Assembly (NCBI RefSeq): GCF_963662255.1
Contig: NC_085050.1
Span: forward strand, 24,918,631-24,982,630
Direction: 5' to 3'
Origin: Cinclus cinclus
Lineage: Eukaryota; Chordata; Aves; Passeriformes; Cinclidae
Length of the DNA: 64,000 bases
Shown here: positions 25,731-39,571 of the stretch, piece by piece
How the letters are laid out: each line of letters begins with the position of its first letter
Numbering within the stretch: the stretch's first letter is position 1
Program-made: the position numbers and the translations under genes
The notes under the pieces: model-generated
The model's database searches: none
What the model saw: the letters and a program-made list of their open reading frames with translations, nothing else
Told to the model about the DNA's origin: nothing

Positions 25731-28700
25731 ATTCTACTATTTGTTATATTTAAATAAACTTGAAATTAACAAGAAAAAAAAATGGAAATAAAAACAGATT
25801 TTAAATTTTCACTATTCATTTTTTCATTTTCTTCTTATTTAATTAGAGGACCTCTGATCCTCCTCAATTTTAAAACTATGAACTACAAATAGGTATACAA
25901 TGACAGTTTACAGAAAGCTATTAATGCAATTCCTGGGGGACAGGGAAAAATTCCATCCCAACATCTGAATTATTTTCCTGACACTAGTAAATAAATCCAT
26001 TTTAGAATATAGTTTTATTAGAGGCAACATTTCTTTACTTAGTGTCTGACAAGTCTTGGTTTAAAATGTCTATTTCTAACCATTTACATGGAACTATTTG
26101 ATTTTATCTGTTGTACACTGAAAAAAAGTACCCACCACTAGAAAAGAAACACAGTTGACTTCTCTACTAGTACACAAGGCCAACAAGAGCTTGTGACTCA
26201 CTGACCCATTCGTTTAACTGGCAGAGAAACCAACATGAATCAGACAATAATGTAACCAAATGTGGAAGACCGGAATTATTGCTGTTCTACACGGTGAAAA
26301 CAACTATTCTTACTCTAGTCCTATATTACCTGCCTTTTCAGAGGTGATTGACTCAGATGAATCCATCTCACTACTTGAATACCATTTTTAAAACTCTCCT
26401 TTAAAATATGACCAAGATCACCAAGTGTGTAATAAAGACTATATCTCTGAAATGCTGATGGCACCCAGTTCTACAGTTTTGATTCCTAAACCACAGCCAT
26501 TGATATGCAGAAAAAAGACTGTGGCAAGAAGGAATGATGCTGGATGGAAGAGGAAGTGACCAGAACATATAGAAAGTCTTTTGTACACCCTTCAGTGAAG
26601 CAGAGCACAACACCTGCCAACTTGAATTATCAATCCGCTTGGTTTTAGGGAGTTGCACAAAGCTCCCTCAAAAGAGCCCCTAGTCATGTGAAGGCAACAG
26701 TACAGGCACTGTGTACATATTCACTTCCAGGAATCTGAAAAACCAATATTTGTCATGCTAAACAGGTTTGAATTAGTGTGCTTTAAAGACTGAAATCCCT
26801 TCAGATGTACAAAGTCAGCAGGATCAGTTGAGATGGTGTTATTGGGATCTAATCCACCTTGCTAGACCATGTTCTATAAAGAAACGTTCACTTCAGGAAA
26901 CAAGATGGGTCAAAACCATTAATGTTTTACCAAGTTTCTGTGTATCTCCAGCATTTTCTCCAGGGTTTGAAATGGGACAGAAGGAAAGGCAGAAGGCAGC
27001 AAACTTCATTCCAAACCAGAAAATAAAATGTTAAATTCAAGTATGCCATTCAATTATTTAGTGACAGTTAACTTTGGCTGAGGACCTTTTTACTTCTTTG
27101 CCATTAAAATAAATCTAAGAAACCTATGAAGATTAATGTCAATTAACTCCACTCCCACTTTAATGGTAGCACTTTCCCATCTTTTTCACAACCTGAAGAA
27201 GAAAGGCAAACTTAATTAAAGAAGAATTCTTTTCCTTTCCAAGTTCATCTAAAGGTTATTTCACTATACACAGCACATAATACTTGATCATCTCTCCATT
27301 TACTACAAAATATATTTGTTCCAGGTAGATTCACTCACTGTCTTTTTCAGAATGTCTGGAGAGATTATGATTTAGAACAAAAATACATCATCTAACATTA
27401 AAACATTTATATTCCACAGCACAGTGCTATTTTGCATCTATTAATGCAGGTGCTAATTCTGATTTTAATGATTTTATAAATAAGAAAGAGACCTCACTTC
27501 TTAAGATGCTTGTTGTTGTAACACTTTGGCTACCCTCATAAACTCAACAGTAAACTGCATGTACACAGCTAACAGCAATTAGACAAAAAGTGCCCCCATT
27601 ATGCCCTTTGTCCTTCAACAAATTGGAGACATTACCATGACTAATAAATCTCTGGGCACAAGTGACTAAGGATTAAATAAGTCTTTTCAACATCAGGAAA
27701 CCTGCTCCTCTTCTGACATTAATATCATAGGTTTTTGTTCTCCTTAAAATATGAGAAAAATCAGTCAGGTGAGCTTTGTGCTGCAATTAACATCTGTCAA
27801 GTTATGCAATGGACTGGAAGAAAAATTTATATAATGAAAGTGTTCTGACTGCTATTTACATCATGCATGTCAAAGCACTACACACAGAAGTACATGTATA
27901 GCATAAGAGAGAGTATTTAAACATAGCTAAGCATCAATTTAGTTGTCCACTCCCAGGGTCCTATTTTTATCCAACACAAGAAAGGATATGCAGTATTCCA
28001 AGTTGGGTTGATCTATAGGGAACCTGTAGATGTCTGGAAAAGTCTTGTCAGAGAATCTTAGTTATCTCTGCTGAAGCTTCAAGTTTGTGCACAAGCAACT
28101 TAATCAAGCTCTTGGTATCCATGAGGTTTAAACAACCTTCACAGTGGCTTTGTCTATTTGGAGGTAGTGATCCTTCTGTACAAGGAATAATCTGATGATT
28201 TTTTAATTAATAAAGAAGGAGAAAAGTGAGTGTTTCAGATAATTTCTATGCTGGAAGACATAAAACAAATACACTATTTTCCTTGTTGCCTCACATATGT
28301 GAATGAAAACAGTAAGGCTAGTTGTGTTACTTCATTTACCTGAGGCTCTTCAGTTGCTTCAGGAGTTTTACCAGCACAGGGGTAGGGCACAGTGCCACTT
28401 ACCTAAATAATGAAACATGCCATAAGACAGCTGTTATTCACTGGCTGTGCCTCCCAGGATATGTCCTTTGTCTAAACATAATGCAATTTAACCTTTATTT
28501 TCTATTACTTAAAAAAAAATAAAAAGGAAGAAAAAAATACAAAACCAAACAATTTCTCTCAACTTTCATAGAATTGGTAATGTTTCTTGAAGTGGAAACA
28601 TGACAGATTACTATGCTGGCAACAGTACTGCTTCACAGGTTTGTCAAAATAGTGCATTTAACCAGACTGGCCTTCATAACAAGTCAGTCAAGACAGTTAA

Positions 28701-31499
28701 GATTCCCAGGGAAGTTTTCCAGCAGATCATCTAACCAGACACTAGTTTGCTGCTGAACACCAAGCACTATATGCTTGTATGTGGTAAAGAAGTAAATTTC
28801 ATAGCCCCATCAATGAGAAGTCAGAGCTCTGCTCACCTAGCTAAATTCCACACATGAAAAAAGACCTAAAGCTCTGCTGAAAAGCTAAACATGGTCACTG
28901 ACACACCTAAGTCCAGAGTCAGACATTTCTTACAGACGCTAGTGATGATTCTAGTTCAGAAGAAAAAAATGCAAGTACTAAGTCACGTGTCATGTCAATG
29001 ACCAAGGGCACAGGACCAGGTGTAGCAGAATGTTTCATCTAGCAGGATGATAAGTTTAAGAAATGCCTGAAACAGAGCAAAATTCCTTAAATACAGAGAA
29101 AAATGCAACTTCTACTTGGAAGGAATGACTAATTACTCTCATGTCAGCAATTTAAATTACATATTTGCATATGTTCTTGAATCTTCTTAAGATAATACAT
29201 GGATGACAGATAGACCTGTAGTATCCTCAGAAACTGAGAAATTACTGGGACTCCTTCATCTGTGCAAATACTACTCTTAAATAGCAAAAATAAAGTAGGA
29301 CCACATAGTCATGACTGCTGAAATAGAACTCAATTACATTTTTCTACAAATTACTTTCTTGAAAGCGCACTATCACTGCTAGCTGTCAGTAGTGAATGGT
29401 TTAAACATCTCTCAAGACTTATCTTCTTTTCTCAAGACTGACTTCATAGTCAGCAGTTCTGTTACAATTCTGTGGACGTGAACTCTTTTGCATTTCATCA
29501 TCAGTGTCTTCACTGATATGCTTTATGTGTCACAGAAAATTTTTGGGAAAATAAACGTAACTGCAGGCAAAAAAATACAGCTACTGAAAATATGTCTCCA
29601 AAAAGCATTACTTACTCCTCTTAATCCTCTGGGATACAGAGCCACTGATGCTGTAGTCCTTCTTCTTTATCCTTCCTAAACTGGTTGAGACATTCTCTTG
29701 ACAAAAATCTCTTTTCCCCCATCTATTCTATCTCCGATGTTTTCATCAATTTCCCACCATTTCTGCTTTGCCAGACTTGGGCATATTCTTTTGTGTGTCA
29801 AAATGTATTTCTCTCTCCCACCGAAGTATGTTTTACTTATTCCCTATATCTTTTTTACAGTATGCTTACCACATACGGTTAGGTTGATTCTTCTTCTGAA
29901 CACACATATTGCCTTGTGCTGTTTGCCTTATTTCACATTTGTCCGACTGTTTATAATTTCCTGCCCTGCTTCTTCTTTCCCTTCTTCATCCTTAGTGTTT
30001 AGTGAAAGGATTTATTTGGACACTAATTATTTGGAAAAGTGCAGAAAAAATATTAGGAATTCCCACGCAGAAACATTTGAACACTAGATTAGAAGTATCA
30101 GCTACCTAAGGAAGTTTTATTTGGTATTAAATAAGCTTTGTTGTAAAAAATGAGCAATCATAGCAATAACAGAATAAAAACACGTACTTCTGGTGTTCAC
30201 TCCCTGTAACAAAAAGTCTTGCCTATGTATCTGGGTGTTTAGCCAATTAACCTTGTCATAACTTAATACATATCACAAGTATCAGGGGATTAAGATTTTT
30301 GAGTCATTACATCTTTGAAGCACATTTTGGAAAAATATGAAACATTTTCTCCAACACACAATAACTTCAGTCCAACTAATTTTAATCCCAGTAATAACTT
30401 CACTTAGAAGCATTATCACATTTCTCATAAAATCTTCAGCATATTTTGTGATACTTATATACTAAAAGCTAATCCAAAATTACTGAACAATACAACCAGA
30501 CTTAACACTGAGCACTTAATAAAGGCACAATCTGACTGCAAAGAATGTTTATAGAAATGTGGATTTTTATCAAGAAGAACGACAGATACTCTTAAAGCTA
30601 TCTTCCAGGAGAACAATTCTGTTCTGAGATCCACATAAATTGTTCTTCTCCAAGTCAATTTTCACATAATGCTGCACACTGTTTGAAATTACACTGGTCA
30701 AATGCTATTAATTCAAATGGATTTTACAGATCTCACAAAATTATCATAAAGATTCGAAGCATCTCAGATACACTTTATCCATCAGTCTTCACACAAAGTA
30801 ATACAAAGTTCGTCTTCTCTCCTTCAAAGTCCATCAGAACACTGATATGGTCAGACCAGATAACTGCTGCCTCTACTCCTATCAAGACGCAGTCCAGAAA
30901 TCAATTGACAATTTTTCTAGCCAAGTACAGGTAATTCTCTGTACCACTTCAGAGCTGCTGGATTCTCAAACATATTCAGCTTGATTAGTATAGCAATCTT
31001 ACTTTGACCAGGTTTTTACCTCCATATGTGATGACAAAAATATTCAGTTTTGTAGACCTCAGGCAGAAAACTACCTGTTTCTACAACCTTCTTTTTTGTG
31101 CTACACAAGAGAGAGAAAGCACTTTGCACAAGTAACAAGACAAAACAAAAAATAAAAGCCCATTTCTGCAATTTTCCAGAGAAATTAGTTTTCACATAAA
31201 ATTTAGAAGGGATCTTGAGAAGTTTAATTCTAGTCAAAGGAGGGCCAATACTGAATTTAGATCAGGGTGCTTGCCTAATCCAGCTGGCACATAAAATTAC
31301 ATCCCAAAACTTCACTGCACATCTTATTCTGCTGTTTAATTATCCTCCTAGTGATTCTTTTCTTTATATCTGGTTGAGATTTCTCTGTTGCATTCATCAC
31401 CATTGTTTCTCATTCTCTTACCATGCACCACTAGGAAGTGCCTACCTCTATTTTCTGGATCATCTCCCTGTAAATTCTGGGGACTGATGCTGAATCCAC

Positions 31500-31925
31500 A
31501 CAGTCATCTTTTCTCCAGTCAGATGAGCCTTAACTCTTAGGACAGGCACTCCTGTTTGACCAGCTTGGTAGCCCCTCCTGAGCTCCCTCCAGTTTAAACC
31601 CTGAACTGGATGCAGCATCTACATGCAGTTTCACAGGTGTTGAGCAGGGGGAGACAGTCACTTTCCTGAATGTGTACCTGATCCCACAGCCCAGGAGGCT
31701 GCTGGCCCTCTCTGCTGCCAAAGTGCCATGCTCTCCAGCAGCAATCCCAGGTCCTTTGGAAGAGCTGCTCCCCAGCCAGCAAGCTCCAGTCCTGCTGAGG
31801 GGGACTTTCCATTCAGGTGTAGGACTTTAGCATGTACTTGATGACTTTCAAAATTTTCCTGTCAACCCATTATCCCAGGCTTTTCTGCTCCCTCAAAACA
31901 GCAGCCTTGTCTGCAAACATATGAG
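31500..31925 (-). mobile_element. CR1 LINE fragment (diverged)
   Basis: Minus-orientation CR1 section from the end of ORF2 into the 3' region. The plus strand has 'ttctccagtcagatgagcc', 'gttgagcagggggagacag', 'cccaggaggctgctggcc', 'aatcccaggtcctttgga' and 'aggtgtaggactttagca', parallel to the CR1 consensus blocks ending in '...tgcaggactctgcact'. It belongs to a different, older-looking subfamily than the copy at 32.1 kb. No usable frame remains. Confidence 0.75.
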
Positions 31926-32127
31926 CTTGGTCAAAAATGTAGCATTTCAAGAGGAAAAAAATTGTCCTCAAGAAACATGATGCTAAAATCTTCCTGATGC
32001 TCTGAGCAGCTCTTGCTCTACCCCAGACAAACAAGGAAAGAGGATATATTTCACACTTCTCTTTCCTTGCAGCAATTATTTCATCTTCTAATTACAAACT
32101 TGCAGAACAGGTTGCATGATGTTTTTC

Positions 32128-32650
32128 ACAGAATCATGGAACCGTTTAGTTTGGAAAAGACCTCTGAGATCATCAAGTCCAACCTTTGACTGATCATCAC
32201 CTTGTCAACTGGATCACAGCACCAAGTGACACAGAGTTGTTTCTTGAACACCTGCAGGGATGGTGACCCCACCACCTCCCAGCACAGCCCCTTCCAATGC
32301 TTAACAACCCTTTCTGGGGGCTAATTCATCCTGATGTCCAACCTGAACCTCCCCTGGCACAGTTTAAGGCCATTTCCTCTTGTCCTGTCTCTAGTTGCCT
32401 GAGAGAAGAGGCTGACCCCCACCATTACAGCATTCTCTCAGGCAGCTGTAGAAAGTGATAAGGGCCCCCCAAGCCCCCTTTTCTCCAGGATAAACCCCCC
32501 CAGCTCCCTCAGCCACTCCTCATAGGACTTAACCTCGGGGCCTTCCACCAGCTCTATTTCCCTTCCCTGGACACACTCCAACACCTAAATGTTTTTCTTA
32601 TAATAAGGGGCATGGAACTGAGCACAGGACTTGAAGTGCAGTCTTATTTT
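32128..32650 (-). mobile_element. CR1 LINE 3' fragment
   Basis: Minus-orientation CR1 3' UTR that is well matched. The plus strand starts with 'cagaatcatggaaccg', then 'tttggaaaagacctctgaga', 'tcatcaagtccaacc', 'ttccaatgcttaacaaccc', 'cctcttgtcctgtctc', 'ttctccaggataaac' and 'agctccctcagccactcctc'. It is 5'-truncated near 32650, around 'gacttgaagtgcag'. It lies in GABRG1 intron 1 about 200 nt from the 31.5-31.9 kb CR1 fragment. Confidence 0.92.
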
Positions 32651-35600
32651 CTCAGCTGGTAAATTTTATCTTCTTTGTGGGTTTTGGCCATACCATGCAA
32701 TCGAATAATTAAAATGTAAATAGCCATAGTCCACTGTTCATCTAGACCAAACAGCTGGAAACAAATGAAGACCTGAACAGAAGGTAAGAGGATAACCAAA
32801 GCAAATTATAGAACTTAGGTAGATATAATTGAAGAAGGACAACAGGTAGTAAATAAAGGTCAAAATAGCCCCAAACTGCTAAGGAAGGACACAGTGTTCT
32901 TCAAAGGTAACTTCTCTGGTTGTGTGAAACATGTACTAACCATGGCAGAACCAGACCTCCTGGGAGTTTCAGACCAATCATCACACAAAGACACAAAGAC
33001 AGGCACACATAAATCCATGTGCCACATGTCAGCACACCATTCACACTCTATCTACATTTGACTGATGAAAGGTTAATTGCCATCAAAATTACCAGATACA
33101 CTGCTGATGGGCTAAGTGCTTTGATCAAAGATACACTTTCCATAGTGAAATTTTATGCCATCCCACGCTAACTACAAAATTCACCAAATTGCAAAGTCAA
33201 ATTTTCTACCATAAAACATCACCAGCATCTCAAAGGATATACCAAATGAGGACTCCTTTATAAAGAATTTTCAGCCATTTAAGATGGATGTACATATTTC
33301 AACATATACATTTGAACATTTATTCAAACACAATTCATCACATATTTCCTGCAAAATCTTCAGGTGACAAATCTACTACAACCCTTCACAAAATCAAACT
33401 TATTTGAAATATTTCCAGATTCTGGTGCACATGTGAGCAGGTACCATCCTCCTCCTACAAGAGCCAAAGAAATTGGCATGGACTGGAGCAGCAAGAGAAC
33501 CAGAGATTTGCATAGAATTGCGCCCTGTAATTGCTTCATATAAGTAATTCTGGCTTGAAATCACAGAAAAAGCCATATAACTACAATAACTAGGCAACAA
33601 CAACATGTTCCCGACAGAAATACAATGAATAGGTTCTACGGAAATTTTAGTGAAAAATTAGACATTATGGACTAATCCAAAGGTCAATTAAGTTAATGAA
33701 TTGCATAGAAAGGTGAATATACTCTGTAAGGACGAATGGAAATGCCTAAACCATGTAATCAAAAGCTGGCTGTCTCTTTCTGCACAAATTTATGTCTTTT
33801 TTGATGTAACTTATTTTGCATTACATGTAACACGTATCTTTAAAACGGGAGAATTACACCTCTTGTTAAATGGTGTCTAAAATGTATGGCAGTCAGAGCT
33901 GTCCCCTGCTGGCCACAACCCACAGGCTATCAGCTGGATGGCCCTCACTGGCAAAACAAGAACCTAAGGTACAGGTTACAGGTCCATAGTTCACCTGCAG
34001 CAGGTCTGGCACAACCCAATACGTATCCAACGGCTGTATAGTGATGATATAAAGAACTGTCCTCCAGAGAAAATAGTGAGAGCACTTTATTTTAAAAAAC
34101 ATTTACATAATTTATTCTGTCACGCAAATTTAACATTAGACGATGAAATAAAAAAAATTTGCATTACTGGCACTGGCATTGTACCACCTAAATTGACAGT
34201 TGATGCTACAATTTTCACCAATATAAGTTCTATCCAGTTGAACTTTATTCAGAAAGAAAATTTGGAAAATAATACTACATTAATAATGATAATAATACTT
34301 AATCCCTCATGGTACACTGCCTTAAACAAGAACAAAACCATATTAAAAGAAAGAACTAACAATCTATTTGAGACATCAAATAATTTAATCCAAAGGGAAT
34401 GAATCTCATTCTACCTCCAATTTCTCCCATCCACTGTCTGTCTTTCTTCCTGAAAACAAAGAAAAAATGCTGCATACAAATTTAGAAACACAGAATTAGC
34501 CATTCACCCCTTACCAGACATGAATGTAGTGACACAGAAAAGGATTTGACAGCCAAGGCAGAAAGCAAAATGAACGTGAGTTACACCTGAACAATATCAG
34601 AGCTAATCCTGTGAGAGAGTATCTGAGAGATATGAAGTCGTAGTGAAGCAATATTCTGTGTGTATCTCTTCTTCAGACAAAAAATGGAAAGGGCTATAAA
34701 TTGATTAAGCAAATAATTAAATATTTTCTGATGAAATGTAGGTATCTCAGTTTACTTGTGTGAGAGGAAAATGTAAGCAGCTATCAAGTTGTCTCTTAAA
34801 CTACATATACCAGGGATGTGCTTCAAGGATTCATGTGACTGTAGCATGGGTAAATCCAATTCAGGGGAAATTTCCACTCCACACAGAGTGTCTCCAATTG
34901 CGACACATTTGTATAGGACTTTCATTTTGGACTAGATCATTCATCCTGCTACAACTGCCTGGAATTTAACCACACCAGAGCACCCTGTCACCCAGAAGTG
35001 AGGAAGTTTCTACAACATATGAAAGACTAGATGGAAAGAGGAAGGCACCAGGATGTTTTCTGACCAAAATGCTGATTCCTTTAAGAATTTTCAGGATTCA
35101 CTTGAGATGTTCTGAGCTCTTGTCAGGGTAAAACTTGGCAGAGACAATCAGAACAAAGAAGAGCTTTGATGACTAGTTAGTTTTGGTTTCCTTGTTGAAG
35201 AGCAGATGGATGCAGACCACACTGTTCTGAAGAACTGCTGCAGCCATTGGTCTATACCTTGAGGCTACCCCAGAGAACCAGAAGTATTAAAGACCCGGAT
35301 TTCCCCACAAAAAGATGGATGTGGAATCCAATGGCTGAGTCCGGTGCAGCAGGTTACACTGGGAACAGGAGATCCACTGGCTGGAAGCCAGAGAAATCTC
35401 AGACTAGAAACTGTGTATAATATTTCATCAGATTCCTCCTCATCAAGTCTGCATGCAGGGACTTAGTTAAACTTAAGGAGCAAACCTGATAGAAAAACCA
35501 AGATAAATTCTCCAGTTTTGTTTAGCCTCTTATATATTATTATATGAGATCAGATCATCTCAACAGATCCTACTGACTGGAAAATCCCCAGTTAAAGCAT

Positions 35601-38600
35601 ACTTTAGAAAATATTTATTTCCATCATATCCATATCACTGAAATTGCCCTCTTCTTTCCTCTGATGAACTCCTGATGAACTTCCTAGTCTCTCTAGTTAC
35701 CTCTAATAGTTCAGTGTTGCTCCATGATTTACTATTTTAGGTTTATATATATAAAATCAATTTTTTACACAGGCCTGTAGGCCACTGAACTCACCACGCT
35801 ATTTTCAGTCATAAAAAATGTTTGCATGCGTAAAAATGCAAAATCAGGATTTCTATGTCATCTTCAGATTAATTCAATTGCATCTGAACTACTCTGTACA
35901 AATTATTACTATTCAGAAAAATTGTTAAGAAATAAAAGTTAGTGTCATTGTCATCCACCAGCCTTTTAAATGTTCCTGTCAGTGTGTTACAGTCATTTAT
36001 AATTAGTACTTGTCTCTGCTGCTCTTTACCAAGTAAGTTATGATATCATTATTTTACTCGTGCACATGATCAATTTAGGATGCAGTGCAAGAAAGAGTTA
36101 TGCAGGTAATTCAAAAAGTGCTACTCTCTTCTGTCATAAGTGGTAAAATGGGGTTTGAGATGATCACTTTTGGTTTTCTGTGAATTCAACACACATGACT
36201 CTTCATTTACATATATGATAGCCCAGACCGAAGTAACTCACTTTCAAACAGTGCACATCCCTAGTCCATTTATGGGGTCCTACGTACTAGCTGTTCTGTT
36301 GGACACAGATTAATACAACTCTTCTGGAGCTTCAAAGACAAAACACCTATTGCCCTGATCCCCTTGTAATCCACTCTGTAGACAGACTTATGTGTTCAGA
36401 AAAAGAAGTTGAACAAGCTCAACAGGTGCTCACCTGTAACCCTTTTTGTCCAGCTCAAAAAGGCTTGAATTGGCAGCAAAGGTGATTTTCTGTACCATCA
36501 GGCATATTTACAGAAAGTTTAAACAGAAAGTTAAAAATAAACGAAAATTTGTTTCAATTTGCTGAGAGCCTTTTTTTTATTTAACTGATAGACAGTTTGA
36601 AGGTTTCCTTGAAACGACTGTAAGAAGATTATGTGCAAAGAATATAAGTATTTCTCGATATTTATGTCTCTTTAAACTTTATACCAATAAAAAGAAAATA
36701 TTGACAAATTTTCAATAAAATAAACTGCATTTTAAACCAGTGGGACTGCTGAATAACTTTGCTGTCACATCATGAACAAAGCACGTAAGAGTGAGGATGA
36801 TAATGAATAAACATCACAGATGTTCAAATGAAACAGTAAATCACTATTATCAAGCACTAAGAAACCAGCATTGTTATGACAGGCTTAACTCTGATCCAGG
36901 AATTTATATGAGAAGAAAATGTAGGCTGTATTATATATTTTCCTAACAGATACTTTGAAAAGAAAATATGAGTTGGCATTTGTACCTGCTGACAGTTGCA
37001 TTTCAATAGAGCATTTATAATTTCTTTTAAATCATCAGATTAGCAAACGAAAGGAAAGTAATGGCCAAAATTAAGTTAGGATTATAATATACTTTTAGGC
37101 AGGCTGAGCTGCACATACCATTTGAAGAAGTATAGTTAGAAGAAATGTTACAGTTATGGTGCACCTGTATGGCTGGAACTAAGAAAACAACATTAATTAT
37201 ATTGTCAGTTCTCACACTATGCCTATCAATTATCTGCTTATTCGAATTTGACAAGAATAATGGGTTTGTTGTACATTTAGGACTGCAGTGACTGCTGGGT
37301 AAGTACTCTTTCCCTGCACACATCTTGTAGAAAGGCTCACAGCCCAATTTCTGCTACAGAAGAGATATCTGCTATTGACAAAAGTAGTCATTCAAAATAC
37401 TGACCTATGAAATTAAATCAAGTGCATTGGCTATTCTGATCTGTTAATGCTGAAAGTGAAGAACTGGGGCTAAACAACTGCTTTATGGAAAAGAGTTCCC
37501 ACACTCTGGTGCAGGATGTTTGGTGTGATGTTATGGAACAGCATTTGGGGCAGTATCTTAAAAGAATAACCTCTTGGTTGGGCTCAACTTCCAGTGCCCT
37601 TGCTTAGGCTTTAGCTCCATTTGTTACAGCTGAAGCAACTTTACTCATACTCAGCACAAAGTACTTTGTGTATACATGCATACTAAAAATGATGCAATTT
37701 GCATCCTTGTTTAAATATGTGTTGAGAAGGCAGACTGGCTCGTGCAAGATAGTTTTAGAAAAACTGGCAGAGTTGGTGCAGCCTGGTCTATTCTTGAGAA
37801 AAAGCATTACTCCTATGTTTTAGTTTGAGCTTCAAGGAAAATCATGGGCTGAAACTATAGAGGGGCATCCAAAGAAGCAGAAAAATAGTATTTCCACAGT
37901 ATTTCCATCCTACCTTGTGGCAGACTGTTAAAGAGCACCAGAGCTCCCCACAAACACCCATGAACTGCAATGCACTACATACCAGAGAATCATAATCTGC
38001 AACACATGTCCATTAGAGGTCACTTAAAAAAAAATAAATAAGGTGGGGGTGGGGTGGGAAATCTTTCAAACACCATTTTTCCATGTAGCCTCTTAAAAAA
38101 AAATCAATGCTGAAAATAGTTGATTCAGATACACGGACATTCATACCAAAGTTTCTCTTTTATCTGAGATGTCCTGGAACAAAGAACAAAACAGTGCACA
38201 TAAGTTACCTCTTTTTCTCACTTTGTATCAACTTATTTATAAATGGCAATGTGAATGAGATGTATACATAATAATATACACCTAGTTTTATAATCCCAAC
38301 CACAGTGACAAGCAAAGCAATATATATATATATTTTTAGCTAGCCCTCCTCCTTTGTAACTAAGTCTTTGAACTGATAGATTAGCATGCATATTCTTTTC
38401 TTTCAAACCACTTGATAATTTCTTTCACACCTGAGGTACACTATGATCATTAAGAAACCTTCTAAAGATGCACAGCTGCACTGGTATCATTTTCATCAAT
38501 GCCTTTGAAAAATATTTCCATAATTTATCAAGGTTTTAAAAGACACAGGTTAAGAAAAGAATAATCAGAGGTGTTTCCACAAGGATAACACAGCAGCTTT

Positions 38601-39456
38601 CTGAAGATGAGCGATCATTTTCATACGTGATGAGATCAACATACCTCACACAGACTGATAAATCGTCATTCAGTGTGGGGAAGGGGTCTAGAGTGGGACA
38701 GATTTTAAAAAAAATATTGAATAATATTTTTCTTTTTTTTGTCAGCCGTACACTACACGTTTTTATATCGTCTAGAATGATAACTTTGTCCTTCATTTAA
38801 AAGAAACACACACTCAGCAACAGTCAAATACCCTTTATTTATACCTAAAGTGCTGCTTTGTGATTTTTATGAGTATAACCTGTGGAATGGTTCGCATTAG
38901 CTCTGCATTATTAATGGAGTTGAATTGTCACATCGCTTTTCGTTGTGACAACACATGTACACCGCTGTACCAAACTGTTGTTTCTTCAGAGGTCTCCAGC
39001 TCAATTTTCTAACTCTCCCTTAAAACGCACGTTTCCAGCTTCTGGGACTTGAGCAGCTGCCCCGCTCCATGCCACGCGTGAGCCCGATCCCCTCCGGAGC
39101 GCAGCAGCGGCAGGATCCCGCGCAGGTCGCACTGCGGGGATGGATGGGTGCCCCGCACCAGCAGCTGCAGGAGCGGCCGCGCCAGCTGCGCTCCTGCCCC
39201 CGCTCCCCGCAGCCGCCGGCGGGGACGGGCGGCACCGCTCGGGGAGCTCTGAGCTCCGGGCCGCCCTCGGCGGGGGGAGGGGGGGCTTTTCCCGGCACAG
39301 AGTCGAGCCTGGGCTCGCCAACCAGCCCAGCGAACAAGTGGGATGAGGCTGAAGTTTAACTTTGCCGGTGCCGGCTCCCGCTGCAGCCGCCCGCGGGAGC
39401 CACAGAGGCAGCACCGACGCCTTTTTTGGTTGAAGTTTGGCGGCGCAACACGCCGC

Positions 39457-39503
39457 CTCCCCTGCCCCTGCCCCTGCCCCTGCCCCCGCCCCTGCCCCTG
39501 CCC
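39457..39503 (-). repeat. G-rich hexamer minisatellite (CCCCTG)n, G-quadruplex-capable
   Basis: About eight imperfect copies of a six-base unit, CCCCTG on the plus strand and CAGGGG on the minus (sense) strand, giving runs of four to five G separated by one or two bases. It lies in intron 1 about 68-114 nt past the exon 1 donor. Run length and spacing satisfy the usual G-quadruplex pattern on the non-template strand and in the nascent RNA. Confidence 0.9.
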
Positions 39504-39571
39504 GCAGCCCCCGAGCTCAGCGTGGGTCCCGAGTCCCGGCGGGGCAGGCGCGGGGTGCCCTCCGTACTCAC

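Larger units (their letters stand above)
23135..39571 (-). other. GABRG1: GABRG1 intron 1
   Basis: A 16,437-nt first intron with a phase 2 junction. It contains CR1 fragments at 25.6, 31.5-31.9 and 32.1-32.65 kb, all in the same orientation as the gene, and a perfect hairpin at 24.93 kb. Its first 0.5 kb (about 39.05-39.57 kb) is CpG-island DNA with a G-rich minisatellite. The rest is AT-rich unique sequence. Open frames within the CpG-rich part are explained by base composition. Confidence 0.88.
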
